From NCBI GenBank assembly GCA_963678675.1, contig OY783192.1, forward strand, positions 17,633,005-17,697,004: a stretch of DNA of 64,000 bases. Reading direction: 5' to 3'. The notes beneath the pieces were generated by a model. It was not told the DNA's origin and searched no databases. It worked only from the letters and a program-made list of their open reading frames with translations. This stretch comes from Xiphydria camelus (lineage: Eukaryota > Arthropoda > Insecta > Hymenoptera > Xiphydriidae). Made by a program: the position numbers and the translations under genes. Below, in pieces: positions 11,583 through 22,223 of the stretch. Every line of letters starts with the position of its first letter. The first letter of the stretch is position 1.

Positions 11583-11688
11583 TCATTATGTATGAAAATT
11601 GTTTTTCATTTGATTAATCGCCCTTGAAGATTGGCAATCCCACAGATTACAACAATTATGTGATTCATTAAATACAAAAGTTCATGGT

Positions 11689-12350
11689 TTACTGTTGCGT
11701 GTGGTTCACATATGTTAAACTCCCGTAATCTACGACAACGCGTTCAATATGAATTCGCAGAGCTGCAATTTGTTTGTTCAGTCGCACTTGGTCTTTAGAC
11801 AATTTTGTACCCGCACTCACACTTGGAGGTCTAATTAAAATACAGTTCTTGGCAGTTAATATTGAGTCGATGTGTTTAAATCCACGATCGGCCATCACAC
11901 TTGTTCCATTTCGCAACGTGTCGAAATAACCACTCGCTTGAGAAATTTCTGCATCTGATATACGGCCACCATAACCACCAGACACAAAATTGATAATACC
12001 ATTAGGTGTTGATGATATTAGATACTTTATTGTGTTGCAGCTTTTATATTCCGACCAAGTCATGGTTTGCTTCAAAGCATTTGATGGCTTCTCGATTTCG
12101 ATTTCCAGGCAATCTATTATCGACTCCACTTTACCAAAACGAGCCCTAAAAGGCAGTGGAAGTAACCTTTTTATATCATCTGAACGAGGCCAAAATATGA
12201 GATCTTGCATGTACTCCGCCAATGCTGGTACTGTTGTAGTGAATATTCTGTTGATCTGCGAAGACGATAAGTCAAAATCATGGCCTAGCCTTATGTATGG
12301 ATCGTTCAGGCGTAACTTTTTCAATGTTATTAAAATGTCCCTGTAGGATA
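11689..12350 (-). CDS. ISL2EU DDE transposase, N-terminally truncated
   Basis: Reading begins with YRDILITLKKLRLNDPYIR and runs open to the TGA at 11691-11689. The catalytic core includes ESIIDCLEIEIEKP (first Asp), YGGRISDAEISQASGYFDTL, TSVMADRGFKHI (second Asp) and QIAALRIHIERVVVDYG (Glu). So the DDE residues are all visible. Upstream only ~340 bp remain before the element end and no THAP finger is seen, so the N-terminus was lost by internal deletion. It is convergent with the SWIM/YqaJ gene, with about 105 bp between the stops. Confidence 0.8.
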
Positions 12351-13074
12351 CTTGTTCCGGTCATTTTGTACAAATACAAAAACTAAACGACAGCAACAGA
12401 AAATCAAAACAACAACAACCAACTCAGCTGTGAAGTAAGACTTCCATCTTGCCGGGAAGTGTTGCCAGATGTCTGGCAACACTGTTGCTGTGGAAAGAGG
12501 TCGCTTACTAACCAATCACGGCGGTGGGATATAAGACGTCACACGAAGGCGCACTTTTCGACTTTCTTGTTAATTTCCATTTTTTTCGCGTATTAGGAGG
12601 AAAAAATTTGAAAAACGAAAAAATACGGCTATTTTAATTTTTCCCGAACTTTCATAATCCGAAAAAAAAAATTGACCGGATGACCCCATTGATGCGATTA
12701 AGCCGAGCACTGCGCGAAAAACGGTCACAATACGAGCAGAGGCACGAAAAAGTGATTCTACTGCATGACAACGCTCGGCCTCACGTTGCCAAACCCGTTA
12801 AAACCTACTTGGAAACGCTCAAATGGGAAGTCCTACCCCACCCGCCATATTCCCCAGACATTGCGCCGTCTCATTATTACTTGTTCCGTTCGATGGCACA
12901 TAGTCTGGCACTCCGGAACAGTTACTCCGGAAGGCCGAGTAGTCCAGTAAACGAAGGTCTGAAATACGAACTTTTGACATACAGGCTGCGTTTTTGTTTA
13001 ACGTTGTCATTTGACCCTATAAAGCTCTGGGTGAAGTATCGCGGTTTTTCCTCTTGCGGTTTGGTTGAAAAACA

Positions 13075-13500
13075 ATAACAAATACCCCAAAAATGGGTTA
13101 TTCAAGAATAACTCGAAAACTAAGCGAGATATCGAAAAAAGTGTAAATTCAAAATTGTATAGCTTAAAATTCTCTATAAAAAAGGTTTTACACAGTTTAC
13201 TCCCACTCCCACGGTTTATTCTCTAGAGCCGCGCAAACATTAGGGGGAAATAAAAAATCGTAAAACATCGAAAATTTAACATTTTTGAATGCTTTTTGTC
13301 TTAAATTGCTTAAGAAAGTCTCTACTTTTAAAATAAAATTATATATATTTTTTTCACTCAATTGTTTAAAAAGTGCCAAGTAAAGTCAACGATATCTTTC
13401 GATATTATGAATAATTTTTTCTTCTTTGTGTTCCATAATTTTGTTAGTTAAATTCCCGACGCATTACACTCGGGTCATTTTTCTGTAATTGTCGTGATTT
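13075..13500. repeat. Dispersed repeat, copy 1 (inverted partner at 19820-20300)
   Basis: About 400 bases match 20300-19820 on the opposite strand, from AAAAATGGGTTATTC through the GCGAGATATCGAAAAAAGTGT and CGATATTATGAAT... blocks to TTAAATTCCCGACGCATTAC. There is no coding signal. Confidence 0.6.
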
Positions 13501-13796
13501 GTAAGATATCTCAGTCTTTAAAAATTACTTTGATAACCTTGGTGCGTCCGGAGAACCACTGGTGCCGTTCGCACACATTCTAGCGGTCGCCGGAGTTACG
13601 CGCAGAGGCACCCCTTCCCAGACCGGGAGCCCGTCCCTATTCTTAGGCAGGTACCTACATACATTTTACGAAAAGCACCTCACGGCTGACTGACCGGATT
13701 TTTTCTCCGCTAAACCGGGAGCTGAGAGACATTGAGTATACAAAAACCGATCACCACATTCTGATTGATGATTTAAGTTCAGAAAGGTTTTAGTAC

Positions 13797-14363
13797 GGGA
13801 TCCCTCATAAGAAAAAAAAATGATTACCACTCCTCTGAAACTTTATGAGCAGCTTCATTTTGCCGAGTCTGCCAACTTTTTTATTTGCGAAAAATTTGGT
13901 TGCCGCCGGGGTTTCGAGATATTAATAAATAATCATATAAAATTTATAAATTTTGTTTATTGATGACCAACAAGCTGATTCTATGCCCGAAGTAAGATAA
14001 ATATTTATGAAATCAAACGGTAACATTGTCCGATAAGTTTTCTGCCAGGTATGTCCAGTCCGACACTCTGAACATGTGAAATTGATAAAAATTGTTAACT
14101 AATTACCAACGAGCTGATTTTTTCGGCAAAGGTAGATAATTATTTGTAAAATTGATGGTAACATTGTCCGACAAGTTTTCTGCCGGGTATGTCCAGTCTG
14201 ACAAAATTTATAATTTTGACATGTTTGTTAATTAATATCTCGAAACCCCGGCGGAAACCAGACTTTTCGCAGATAAAAAAGCTGGCAGACTCGGCAAAAT
14301 GAAGCTACTCACAAAGTTTCAGAGGAGTGGTAATCAATTTTTTTTTCTTATATGAGGGATCCC
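13797..14363. mobile_element. Foldback MITE with GGGATCCC ends
   Basis: Long inverted arms run inward from GGGATCCCTCATAAG and its complement; both arms include GATTACCACTCCTCTGAAAC and the CATTTTGCCGAGTCTGCC block. The homologous repeat at 17180 lacks it, confirming an insertion. The flanks TTAGTAC and TTACTAT are similar but not identical. Confidence 0.7.
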
Positions 14364-14599
14364 TTACTATTTAACAAAAATGATATCGTCGAGGTTACCG
14401 GACGGAATTAGTGGTCAATTTTTTTTAGGCAATATAATAGGAGTTTTCGATTCCGTCGCTGTAGCTGTGAGAAAAACCTTGTTCTTGACTATTAAAAGGT
14501 TATTTGGGTAAGGTATGAAATAAAAAAAAACGGCATCATCATAATGCAATACAAATCTAATTATTAATGGAAAAAGAAATAAGTGGTTTACATAATTAA

Positions 14600-14790
14600 T
14601 TAGTATTGAAAAATAACAAAATTGAACACTTACGCAGGTAAGTTTTTACAATGGTTGTGGATGCATTTGCAACGAGAGATATAATTAATCTTGTTCTTTT
14701 GAAACTATAGGACATTGTTCTGCAATCAGCATTACATTTGCAAGGCCTGATTAAAGAATTTAGCAAAGGCGGTTTTGTCATTTGCACCGG
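14600..14790 (-). pseudogene. Tesmin/CXC-like cysteine cluster relic, copy 1
   Basis: The minus strand encodes PCKCNADCRTMS, and after a one-base shift CISLCKCIHNHCKNLPA. Together these make a CxC...C...C...CxC...C spacing like a CXC (tesmin/TSO1) DNA-binding motif. A donor-like GTAAGT follows NLPA. The same relic, better preserved at MSCSFKK, lies at 17593-17410. Frameshifted, so not functional. Confidence 0.45.
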
Positions 14791-15288
14791 GTGGAGCTGT
14801 CCATCTCGTCTTTTATAGGCGAAAATATTTTTATATTTTACTTGTTATCCTTTAATTTCCTTTAATTTTTCATATTTTACACGCTGTACATGCAGTCATA
14901 CTGCAACCTTTTGCCCAACTATGGGTAATAAACATAATGCATTTTCAAAAATAGAGCTGGAAAATCAGTTTTTACATGATAAGACCCCCTTAATTATTGA
15001 AAAATGGTAATGAAATTTGTGCTTCAAAAAGTTTCTATGTGTAATATTATATATGATATGTCCAAAAAACTCTGACGTTTTGAAGATTCACCGAATTTCT
15101 ATTCTAATAACTTCTACGCCGCGGAGCTAAATTCAATGTACAGAATGAAGCAGTTTAGACCAATCTTAATTATATCACTCATGAAAATTATTGCACGCAT
15201 CATTTCTGTTATCCTTCTCACTCTTCATCGCGTTAAATCATTTGCTTCCTCATTACAATTTATTAAATTGTTAAAAAATGGTTTCCAG

Positions 15289-15567
15289 GTGTCTTGCAAC
15301 TGCGCCTCTACTAACTGCAGCACATCCCGATGTGTGTGTAAAAAGGCTGGACTCCATTGCACCCCACTATGTAAAAAATGTTCTGATAAAGATGAGTGTT
15401 CTAATCTACCAGCTACAGTATCAAATCAAACTGAAGAAGACAAAGATTGGGAGAGTTCGGGGGGAGAAGAGGAAGAAGAAGAAGGAGATGGGGAAGAAAG
15501 AGATGTGGACGAAGGCGACGAAGACAATGAATATGATAAATCTGATCCTTATGAGTTCGAAACATAA
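15289..15567 (+). CDS. C-terminal exon with CXC (tesmin-like) motif and acidic tail
   Basis: After a TGGTTTCCAG acceptor (ending 15288) the frame reads SCNCASTNCSTSRCVCKKAG, then LHCTPLCKKCSDKDECSN. That is a textbook CXC cysteine spacing. A Glu/Asp-rich tail follows (EEDKDWESSGGEEEEEE...) and a TAA at 15565-15567. No credible upstream exon was found; the frame before 15289 is hydrophobic and unsupported. It lies between inverted arms (14744-14935, 15815-16006), so it is probably transposon-borne. Proteins of this layout occur in insect mobile elements, but I cannot name the family. Confidence 0.5.
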   Translation: MSCNCASTNCSTSRCVCKKAGLHCTPLCKKCSDKDECSNLPATVSNQTEEDKDWESSGGEEEEEEGDGEERDVDEGDEDNEYDKSDPYEFET

Positions 15568-15770
15568 TAAACATAATAAAATAAACATAATAGTAAAACA
15601 TAATAAAATAATGAATAATTTGCTGCTCCCAAATGATTTGAATTTCGGGAAAAAAGCAACATTGTAATGTTCAACTCAGTTTACTTTTCGGAAAAAAAGC
15701 AAAAAATATATTATTGGCGAACTACATACTCTAATTTTTATAAGGAAGAATGAGCGAAGGAGAAGGACAG

Positions 15771-15793
15771 AAGAGAGAGAGAGAGAGAGAGAT
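15771..15793. repeat. (GA)n microsatellite
   Basis: A run of GAGAGA follows GGACAGAA; the inverted copy at 17760-17780 has the matching CTCTCT run. Confidence 0.8.
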
Positions 15794-15814
15794 TGATTGA
15801 TTTGATTGATAAAC

Positions 15815-16006
15815 ATGTTTATTACCCATAGTTGGGCAAAAGGTTGCAGTATGACTGCATGTACAGCGTGTAAAATATGAAAAATTAAAGGAAATTAAAG
15901 GATAACAAGTAAAATATAAAAATATTTTCGCCTATAAAAGACGAGATGGACAGCTCCACCCGGTGCAAATGACAAAACCGCCTTTGCTAAATTCTTTAAT
16001 CAGGCC
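15815..16006 (-). repeat. Inverted arm partner of 14744-14935
   Basis: This is the reverse complement of 14744-14935 (blocks GGTGCAAATGACAAAACCG and TACAGCGTGTAAAATATG). It ends abruptly at the AGCATGCT element. Confidence 0.7.
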
Positions 16007-16139
16007 TTAAAATAAGCATGCTCACAAATCGACCGACGGTTGATTTTCGAGCATGCTTCCTGAGGCGGGGGTGAAAAGGGGAACGCTTATGAGCAAGTGT
16101 AGATGGTGTTTGCTAATAAGCATGCTCATATCCGTCGCG

Positions 16140-16382
16140 TCTAGTCGTGTTCCGTCGTGTCTAGTTGAACCTAATAAAAATTTTATTTGAGATAAAAAGG
16201 AGTTTATTCTCATTGAATAAGACTCTATTTGAATGAGATAAATGTTCTACTAGGTTCGTAGTCGATTAAAAAGATATGCAAAACATTAATTTAATGTAAA
16301 TAAACTTTTATTCGATAGAAATAAATGTCTATTTATCTCAAATAAATTTTTGTCTTATATAGGTTTGTATTTAACTAGACCT
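16140..16382. mobile_element. Foldback MITE with GTCTAGTTGAACC ends
   Basis: The left arm GTCTAGTTGAACCTAATAAA and the right arm ending AACTAGAC are inverted, both followed by ATTTTATTTGAGATAA-like sequence. There is no coding signal. Confidence 0.55.
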
Positions 16383-16400
16383 CTTCCCTCAGAGTACTTG

Positions 16401-16555
16401 ATTATGGCGAAAAAAATGTTTCTTTGGGCCAAGTAAATATTCATTAGCTATTACTCTATTTTTGTTTGAATGAAAGAGACATTGTGTAATAATTAATATT
16501 ATATTTACTTGACCTAACAAAATATTTTTTCCGCCGTAATCAATTATACATTTAT
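16401..16555. mobile_element. Foldback MITE with TTGATTATGGCG ends
   Basis: The inverted ends TTGATTATGGCGAAAAAAA and TTTTTTCCGCCGTAATCAA enclose about 100 AT-rich bases with the CCAAGTAAAT block in both arms. Confidence 0.55.
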
Positions 16556-16989
16556 TAACTGCAAATAAACTTTCTTCTCAGTATATGAAGTAACTTTGAT
16601 CGAGCGAACAATGTAATCGCTAAACTGACAAATTTCTAGAAAATCATAAACAGAATCAAGGAATTTTACTTCCAAATTTGACCGTGATAAAAAATTAATC
16701 GCTGTTTCTCAGAATGTGACATACATTACAAATTATATTTCCTCTTTTATCTTTGAGCGTGATAACAAATATTCGCCAGTTGCAGTTTTTCACGAATTAC
16801 AGCCTGCCTGCTACAAACAGCCTCCTAGTAAATAGCATGTGTATCCGAGTGATTGCTTTAAGCATGCTTATTTAGAAGCATGCTTAAAAGTAGCATGCTC
16901 ATATCGAGCAAGTGTGGCAGTTAAAAGAGCATGCTTCTTTTAAGCATGCTCATAAGCATGCTTTTTTACTAGCATGTGTATCTGGACCT

Positions 16990-17743
16990 TTACGCGCAGA
17001 GGCACCCCCTCCCAGACCGGGAACCCGTCCCTATTCTTCGGTAGGTACCTACATTTTACGAAAAGCACCTCACGGCTAACTGACCGGACTTTTCCTCCGC
17101 TAAACCGGGAGCTGAGAGACATTGAGTATACAAAAACCGCTCATCACATTCTGATTGATGATTTTAAGTTCAGAAAGGCTTAACAAATGATATCGTCGAG
17201 GATACCGGACGGAATTAGTGGTCAATTTTTTTAGGCAATATAATAGGAGTTTTCGATTTCGTCGCTGTAGCTGTGAGAAGAACGTTGTTCTTGACTATTA
17301 AAAGGTTATTTGGGTAAGATATGAAATAAAAAAAAACGTCATCATCATAATGCAATACAAATCTAATTGTTAATGGAAAAAGAAATAAATGGTTTACATA
17401 ATTAATTAGTATTGAAAAATAACAAAATTGGACACTTACGCAGGTAAGTTTTTACAATGGTTGTGGATGCATTTGCAAAGAGAGATACAATTAATCTTGT
17501 TTTTTTGAAACTACAGGACATTGTTCTGCAATCAGCATTACATTTGCAAGGCCTGATTAAAGAATTTGGCAAAGGCGGTTTTGTCATTTGCACCGGGTGG
17601 AGCTGTCCATCTCGTCTTTTATAGCCGAAAATATTTTCATATTTTACTTGTTATCCTTTAATTTCCTTTAATTTTTCATATTTTACACGCTGTACATGCA
17701 GTCATACTGCAACCTTTGCCCAACTATGGGTAATAAACATGTT
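16990..17743 (+). repeat. Long repeat arm with CXC relic, copy 2
   Basis: Direct match to 13595-14935 minus the MITE at 13797-14363. Contains the CXC relic at 17593-17410 on the minus strand. Confidence 0.65.
17410..17593 (-). pseudogene. Tesmin/CXC-like cysteine cluster relic, copy 2
   Basis: Reads IRPCKCNADCRTMSCSFKK, and with a one-base shift CISLCKCIHNHCKNLPA, then a GTAAGT donor. The same lesion occurs in copy 1, so the shift predates duplication or the frame is spliced in a way I cannot see. Confidence 0.45.
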
Positions 17744-18136
17744 TATCAATCAAATCAATCAATATCTCTCTCTCTCTTCTGTCCTTTTCCTTCGCTCATT
17801 CCTCCTGATAAAAATTAGAGTATATAGTTCGCCAATAATATATTTTTCGCTTTTTTCCCGAAAAGTAAACTGAGTTGAACATCACAATGTCGCTTTTTTC
17901 CCGAAATTCAAATCATTTGGGAGCAGCAAATTATTCATTATTTTATTATGTTTTACTATTATATTTATTTTATTATGTTTATTATGTTTCGAACTCATAA
18001 GGATCAGATTTATCATATTCATTGTCTTCGTCGCCTTCGTCCACATCTCTTTCTTCCCTATCTCCTTCTTCTTCTTCCTCTTCTCCCCCTGAACTCTCCC
18101 AATCTATATCTTCTTCAGTTTGATTTGATACTGTAA
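17744..18136 (-). repeat. Inverted copy of the CXC exon tail (15418-15814)
   Basis: The reverse complement of this segment repeats the acidic tail, stop codon and 3' flank of the exon at 15289-15567, but breaks before the cysteine motif. With 17549-17743 it equals the right half of copy 1, inverted. Confidence 0.65.
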
Positions 18137-18139
18137 CTG

Positions 18140-18470
18140 CGCTCGTATGTGTCGATAGAATGTGAGTCGATACAAATGTAACAGTAATTGCAAGACGGTG
18201 GAGGTAGCGACTTTCTATCCCTGATAAGCCAGGTGTTCCGTCGCGCGTTAAGCGAACGTCTATATCGGTTCTTATTGTTCATTATTATAATTATCGCGAT
18301 CTATGTAAAGCATTAATGTAGAGTTAATCCCGCCATCGGTCGCAATGGTGAATTATTCCGGGATGTTATACTGTTACGATTTCACCGTTTCATTGCGGTC
18401 ACCGAGACTGCACTACGGTGGTTAACCCTTTGAAGCACACATTTTCCTGATATCCTTATTTTCATAAACA
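18140..18470. other. No gene seen
   Basis: Unassigned sequence beginning at the breakpoint of the CXC repeat (TACTGTAACT). No frames or inverted repeats stand out. Confidence 0.3.
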
Positions 18471-18474
18471 TAGT

Positions 18475-19045
18475 TGATCTTCAGGTTTTTGGGGTCGCTG
18501 ATTTCAAATTTGCTATCTGATTTTCAAAATTCCAAATGGTGGATCCAATATGGCGGACCAAATTTGTAAAACTGACTCCGATCATGGTGAAAATTGGTAT
18601 ACAAAGGTTTTTGGACCCAAAGAACTGTTTTCTGAGTTACCACTCATAAGGACCGAATTAGGCGTTCCAATCATCGGAATTCGCTGTCTCAATTTTCAAT
18701 ACTAACAACGAATTAGGAATCAAGGACCCCAAAAACCAATGTGCATCGAATTTCACCATGATTAGAGTCAATTTTGATAATTTCGACTGTAATATTGAGT
18801 TCGCTACTTTGAATTTTAAAAATAAAATAACACATTTATATAAAGCATCACGAGATACCCATGTGTACCAACTTTTACCAAGATCAGAGTCAACTTCGGT
18901 ACTTTTGTCCGCTATATTGGATCCGCTATCTTGACTTTTAAAAATCTAATAGCAAATTCGAAATCAGCGACCCCAAAAACCCATGTATACCAATTTTCAC
19001 CATGATCGGAGTCAATTTTACAAATTTGGTCCGCCATGTTGGATC
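18475..19045. repeat. Imperfect inverted repeat rich in GGTCCGCCATGTTGGATC-type blocks
   Basis: The left arm (18475-18605) and right arm (18925-19045) are inverted, sharing TTTGGGGTCGCTGATTTC, ATGGCGGACCAAATTTG and CCGATCATGGTGAAAATTGG. Degenerate versions of the last block also lie between (18745, 18870). A related fragment occurs at 52220-52300. Confidence 0.55.
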
Positions 19046-19344
19046 TGCGTATATATATATGTATATTGCGTTGTTAAAAGTTAACTGTATCAGTGCTATA
19101 TGTGAAAACGTGTAATTCCATATACTTTAGAGTTATTACTACAGTCATATAGTCATATTCTACCCACAATAAATCACGAAAGCGATGAAGATTAAAACGA
19201 AGATTCTGTGTCAGTTCATAAAATAATACCTTTAATGTGATTTAATTTCGATTTATATGTACATATATTACGTGCAGTAAATTGTATTCTCACTAGTAAT
19301 AAGTCATTGTAAATAAATACTATTATTTTTGTAAAGTAAAAATT

Positions 19345-19610
19345 CGAATTAATAGGTGTACAACTTCGCTTTTACCGTTTTCCGCTATCTTACGTTAGAA
19401 AAACGGCGAAAGCAAAGTTGTTTCATTTTCATTAATTTATTTCGACTTGTTCTACCACACCAATCATCTCGTAAAAATTATATGTCATAGTTTAATCATG
19501 CTTGAATCTATATAAAAAAAAACGGCGGTGGTGTTATTTTTAGTATGCAAAATAAAAATTATTGAAAAACTTTCTATTTACTTTCTTTATGGGCGAAACA
19601 ATCCAATACT
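19345..19610. repeat. Dispersed repeat (partner at 21931-22195)
   Basis: Both copies run from TTAATAGGTGTACAACTT to TATGGGCGAAACAAT with an internal short palindrome around CCGTTTTCCGCTATCTT. No coding signal. Confidence 0.65.
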
Positions 19611-19819
19611 TTTTTTATAATATAGCTACATGATGGTGCATAACATATATTTTGCTGTGCGAAGCGGCCGATGTTAGGAAAGTTTAAACGGAGGAGAACG
19701 AGACCCAGAAAGGTAGCGGGCTCAGGTCCCATCACCATGGGGGGGAAGGAGCAGGCCACCAGTGGTTGTCCGGACGCACCAAGGTTTGTAAAGCAATTTT
19801 CCAAACGGAGTTATTTATA

Positions 19820-20300
19820 AACTTACGACAATTACAGAAGAATAACCGGAGTGTAATGTGCAGGGAATTTAACTAACAAAATCATGGAACACAAAGAAGA
19901 AAAAATCATTCAATATATCGAGAGATATCGTTGATTTTACTTGGCAGTTTTTAAACAATTGAGAAAAAAAAACATATCATTTTATTTAAAAAGTAGAGAA
20001 TTTCTTAAGCAATTTAAAACAAAAAGCAGTCAAAAATGTTAAATTTTCGAGGTTTCATGATTTTTTTTCTACTTCCAATGTTCGCGCGGCTCTAAAGGGT
20101 AAACCGTGAGGAGTGGGGGTAAACTGTATAAACCTTTTTTATAGAGAATTTTAAGCTCTACAACTTTTATTTGACACTTTTTTCGATATCTCGCTTAGTT
20201 TTCGAGTTATTTTCGTAGAGCCCATTTTTTGGGTAGTTTTTATTGTTTTTCAAAAATCCTCGGGGATATAGAACTTTTTAAACTTCGCCCCTGTTTTCAA
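19820..20300 (-). repeat. Inverted partner of 13075-13500
   Basis: See 13075-13500. This copy is slightly longer and includes the TTTTTTATAGAGAATTTTAAG and CGAGTTATTTTCG blocks. Confidence 0.6.
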
Positions 20301-21500
20301 CTACCCAAAATGGATCTTTGACCAAATTTTCAGCTTTGAGGCTCGAAACATCGATTTCAGAAGGATTTTTACTGGACTATGAGAAGCCCTCACAATTTTG
20401 GTCGTATAGCATATATCTGCAAGGCCTGCAAGCAAACGAGTGCGTGAAGGGGGAACGGGACAGCGAGTCACGAGCGTCGCTCACACGCACACAGAAGAGT
20501 GCGTCGTCTGTATATACAAGCTATTTCGTGTATGGGGTAAAGCCCAGACAGTCCCGGCAAAAAGTTTACTGGCGATGGTAGATCAAAAACACAATATAGA
20601 ATATATTTTACGGCAATAAATGATATCCATCGTATTATCTATTAGTACCGAGTCAATATTGCGTAGTTTTTAATTTTATTTACTACTAATTAAACCAATT
20701 ATCAATATTTTAAACGTGAACATGTGGCATGTAACTTTTGGTTGAGGTCGTCGCGGAGGAACTACCTTAAACCTACTTTCTGAGAAACTGTCATTATTGA
20801 GATACGATGTTCTTATTTGCGAGCGTCGAATTATTTGATTTGTATTTAGTTTTATATTCAACATTTTTGGAATTATTATACTTGTACAGTAATTTTTGTC
20901 ACTCATCACCCATTCATTATGTTTGAAATGTACCTATCAATTTAACAACTTAATGCCAATTTTCTATTTTTGTTCTCAGAATTATTTGATTAGTATTTTC
21001 ACAAGGTAACTGCACGATTTTTATATTATTAAATGAGGCCTTACACTCAAGTAACTCTTGATAAATGTGACTACTGTGTAAGTTATGTTTTACGTTTGTG
21101 ACAATAAATAAAAAAAAAACATCAACCTGCACAATTATTTATTTTCATTTACACCCCCTTCACAACAAATAACATGGAACACTTTATTGAAATAAATATT
21201 TTCAAATTTTGTGAATAACTACAAAAATTTTCATCAATTTTTACTGAAATATTAATAAATGTTTTATCAAATGAACAATACACTATAAAGTCACATTCCT
21301 TGAGATTGAAAAGTGGCAAATTGGTTTGAATCTGTGCGTAGTATTCATGTTTCCTTTTTAATGTTGAAAACATGTTTAGAAGAGACTAATTTTAGGCCAT
21401 TTTTATACGAAGCATTATTATGATGCATAAATTGTACAGCCTGAAAGCCGAAATAAATTATAGTATCCATTGCCAACAAGGCTAAACACTATATTCGCTC
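20301..21500. other. AT-rich stretch, no gene supported
   Basis: Short frames here lack motifs. Bases 20738-20850 carry an inverted copy of sequence near 5873 and 6063. A CTGCCCTGCTAAGACAAGAA block at 21509 recurs at 23816 and 24204. Confidence 0.35.
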
Positions 21501-21539
21501 ACCGCCTATACTGCCCTGCTAAGACAAGAAGTCGTATCT

Positions 21540-21801
21540 GCAATAGGATCCTATCCTACATATTTGGGTTTCTTTCCGTGTAATGACATGGTGAAACGCC
21601 GTTCGCCTTATTGCATTGTACTCGAGGACTATGGGCTCCTCGTACTCGCCCATGACAAACAAACGAATGGACGCAAAATTTATAACATTACTATTTTCAT
21701 ATTTTAACGATACACCTTTTACCTTGCACACCTCGCTCTCGCTGCTGTCGGGTTTACAAACGATGTACGCGTAAAATTTCGAACCGCCCGATACGATCGA
21801 A
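21540..21801 (-). pseudogene. C-terminal relic of a protein-primed type DNA polymerase B (Polinton/Maverick-like)
   Basis: The minus strand encodes SIVSGGSKFYAYIV, then EVCKVKGVSLKYENSNVINF, then a Glu-rich EYEEPIVLEYNAIRRT and HHVITRKETQICR. The GGxKxYAY and CKVKGxxLxYxN blocks are features of the C-terminal part of polymerase B in Polinton/Maverick elements and related viruses. The upstream part is replaced by other repeats and a MITE, so only about 85 codons remain. The assignment rests on motif memory, not a search. Confidence 0.5.
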
Positions 21802-21804
21802 TTA

Positions 21805-21930
21805 GGGCCGGTTTTACTAACACGGTATAAACGCGGTATAGCGCTATACTGAGAATAACCAGCAATAAGCCTTATGGTTATTCTCATTATAGCGTTATAC
21901 CGCGTTTATACCTGTTGGTAAAACCGGCCC
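21805..21930. mobile_element. TTA-flanked palindromic MITE
   Basis: TTA at 21802-21804 and 21931-21933 flanks the ends GGGCCGGTTTTAC and GTAAAACCGGCCC. The arms continue through CGGTATAAACGCGGTATAGCG-like sequence. It is inserted at the edge between the polymerase relic and the repeat at 21931. The TTA duplication suggests a PIF/Harbinger mobiliser. Confidence 0.75.
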
Positions 21931-22195
21931 TTAATAGGTGTACAACTTTGCTTCCGCCGTTTTCCGCTATCTTTTACGTTAGAAAAACGGTGGAGGCAGT
22001 TGTTTAATGTTCACTAATTTATTTCGACTTGTTCTACCGCACCAATCACCTCTTAAAAATTACATGTCATAGTTTAATCATGCTTGAATCTATATTAAAA
22101 AACTGCGGTGGTGTTATTTTTACTATGCAAAATAACAATTATTGAAAGATTCAAACTTGTTGTTTTACTTCAGTTATGGGCGAAACAATATATAT
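21931..22195. repeat. Dispersed repeat, copy 2 of 19345-19610
   Basis: Same orientation as copy 1; starts immediately after the TTA-flanked MITE. Confidence 0.65.
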
Positions 22196-22223
22196 GTGGC
22201 TACACCGTTCACACTCATTCTAT

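Larger units (their letters stand above)
9671..12687. mobile_element. Compl​ete ISL2EU DNA transposon (3,017 bp) inserted in mariner
   Basis: The ends GGGGTCATCCCGTCAAT and ATTGACCGGATGACCCC are inverted with one mismatch. The 2-bp duplication AT lies at 9669-9670 and 12688-12689, and excision in silico restores the mariner reading frame. It holds two convergent genes: a SWIM/YqaJ nuclease-like gene (10055-11582, +) and a DDE transposase (12350-11689, -). A two-gene plan with AT duplication is the known ISL2EU pattern. A GC-poor block with CTAACCTAACTCTCCAGTAGG tandem pair lies near 9896-9945. Both genes carry damage, so it is a fossil. Confidence 0.9.
9381..12908 (+). pseudogene. mariner transposase, internally deleted and split by an ISL2EU insertion
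   Basis: The left part (9381-9668) reads as a classic mariner N-terminus: SDFVPNNRHLREVLLFFF, then AAEAYRELQKVYGDAALSET and CRDWFRRFKGGDFE. The start codon is GTG instead of ATG. After an internal deletion it jumps to WWDQVGVIYYELLRPNETIT. The right part (12690-12908) resumes exactly with LMRLSRALREKRSQYEQRHE, LLHDNARPHVA (second catalytic Asp) and PHPPYSPDIAPSHYYLFRSM. The family's third Asp (SDYYLF) is His here. Reading stops at MAHSLA, so the C-terminus is missing. Removing 9671-12687 plus one AT joins the CAA TTG codons in frame. Confidence 0.85.
13595..14935 (+). repeat. Long repeat arm with CXC relic, copy 1
   Basis: From ACGCGCAGAGGCACCCC to the GGGTAATAAACAT block this matches 16990-17743 in direct orientation, once the MITE at 13797-14363 is removed. 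Its right part (14744-14935) is also inverted at 15815-16006, so it behaves as the long terminal arm of one element enclosing the CXC exon at 15289-15567. Confidence 0.6.
16008..16985. mobile_element. Element with arrays of AGCATGCT palindromes at both ends
   Basis: The left 150 bases hold three AGCATGCT sites (16016, 16050, 16115) and the right 150 bases at least six more (16858-16965) plus AGCATGTG variants. Such clustered subterminal palindromes look like transposase binding sites. The interior contains two smaller foldbacks (16140-16382 and 16401-16555). Exact ends and duplication are not clear. Confidence 0.5.
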
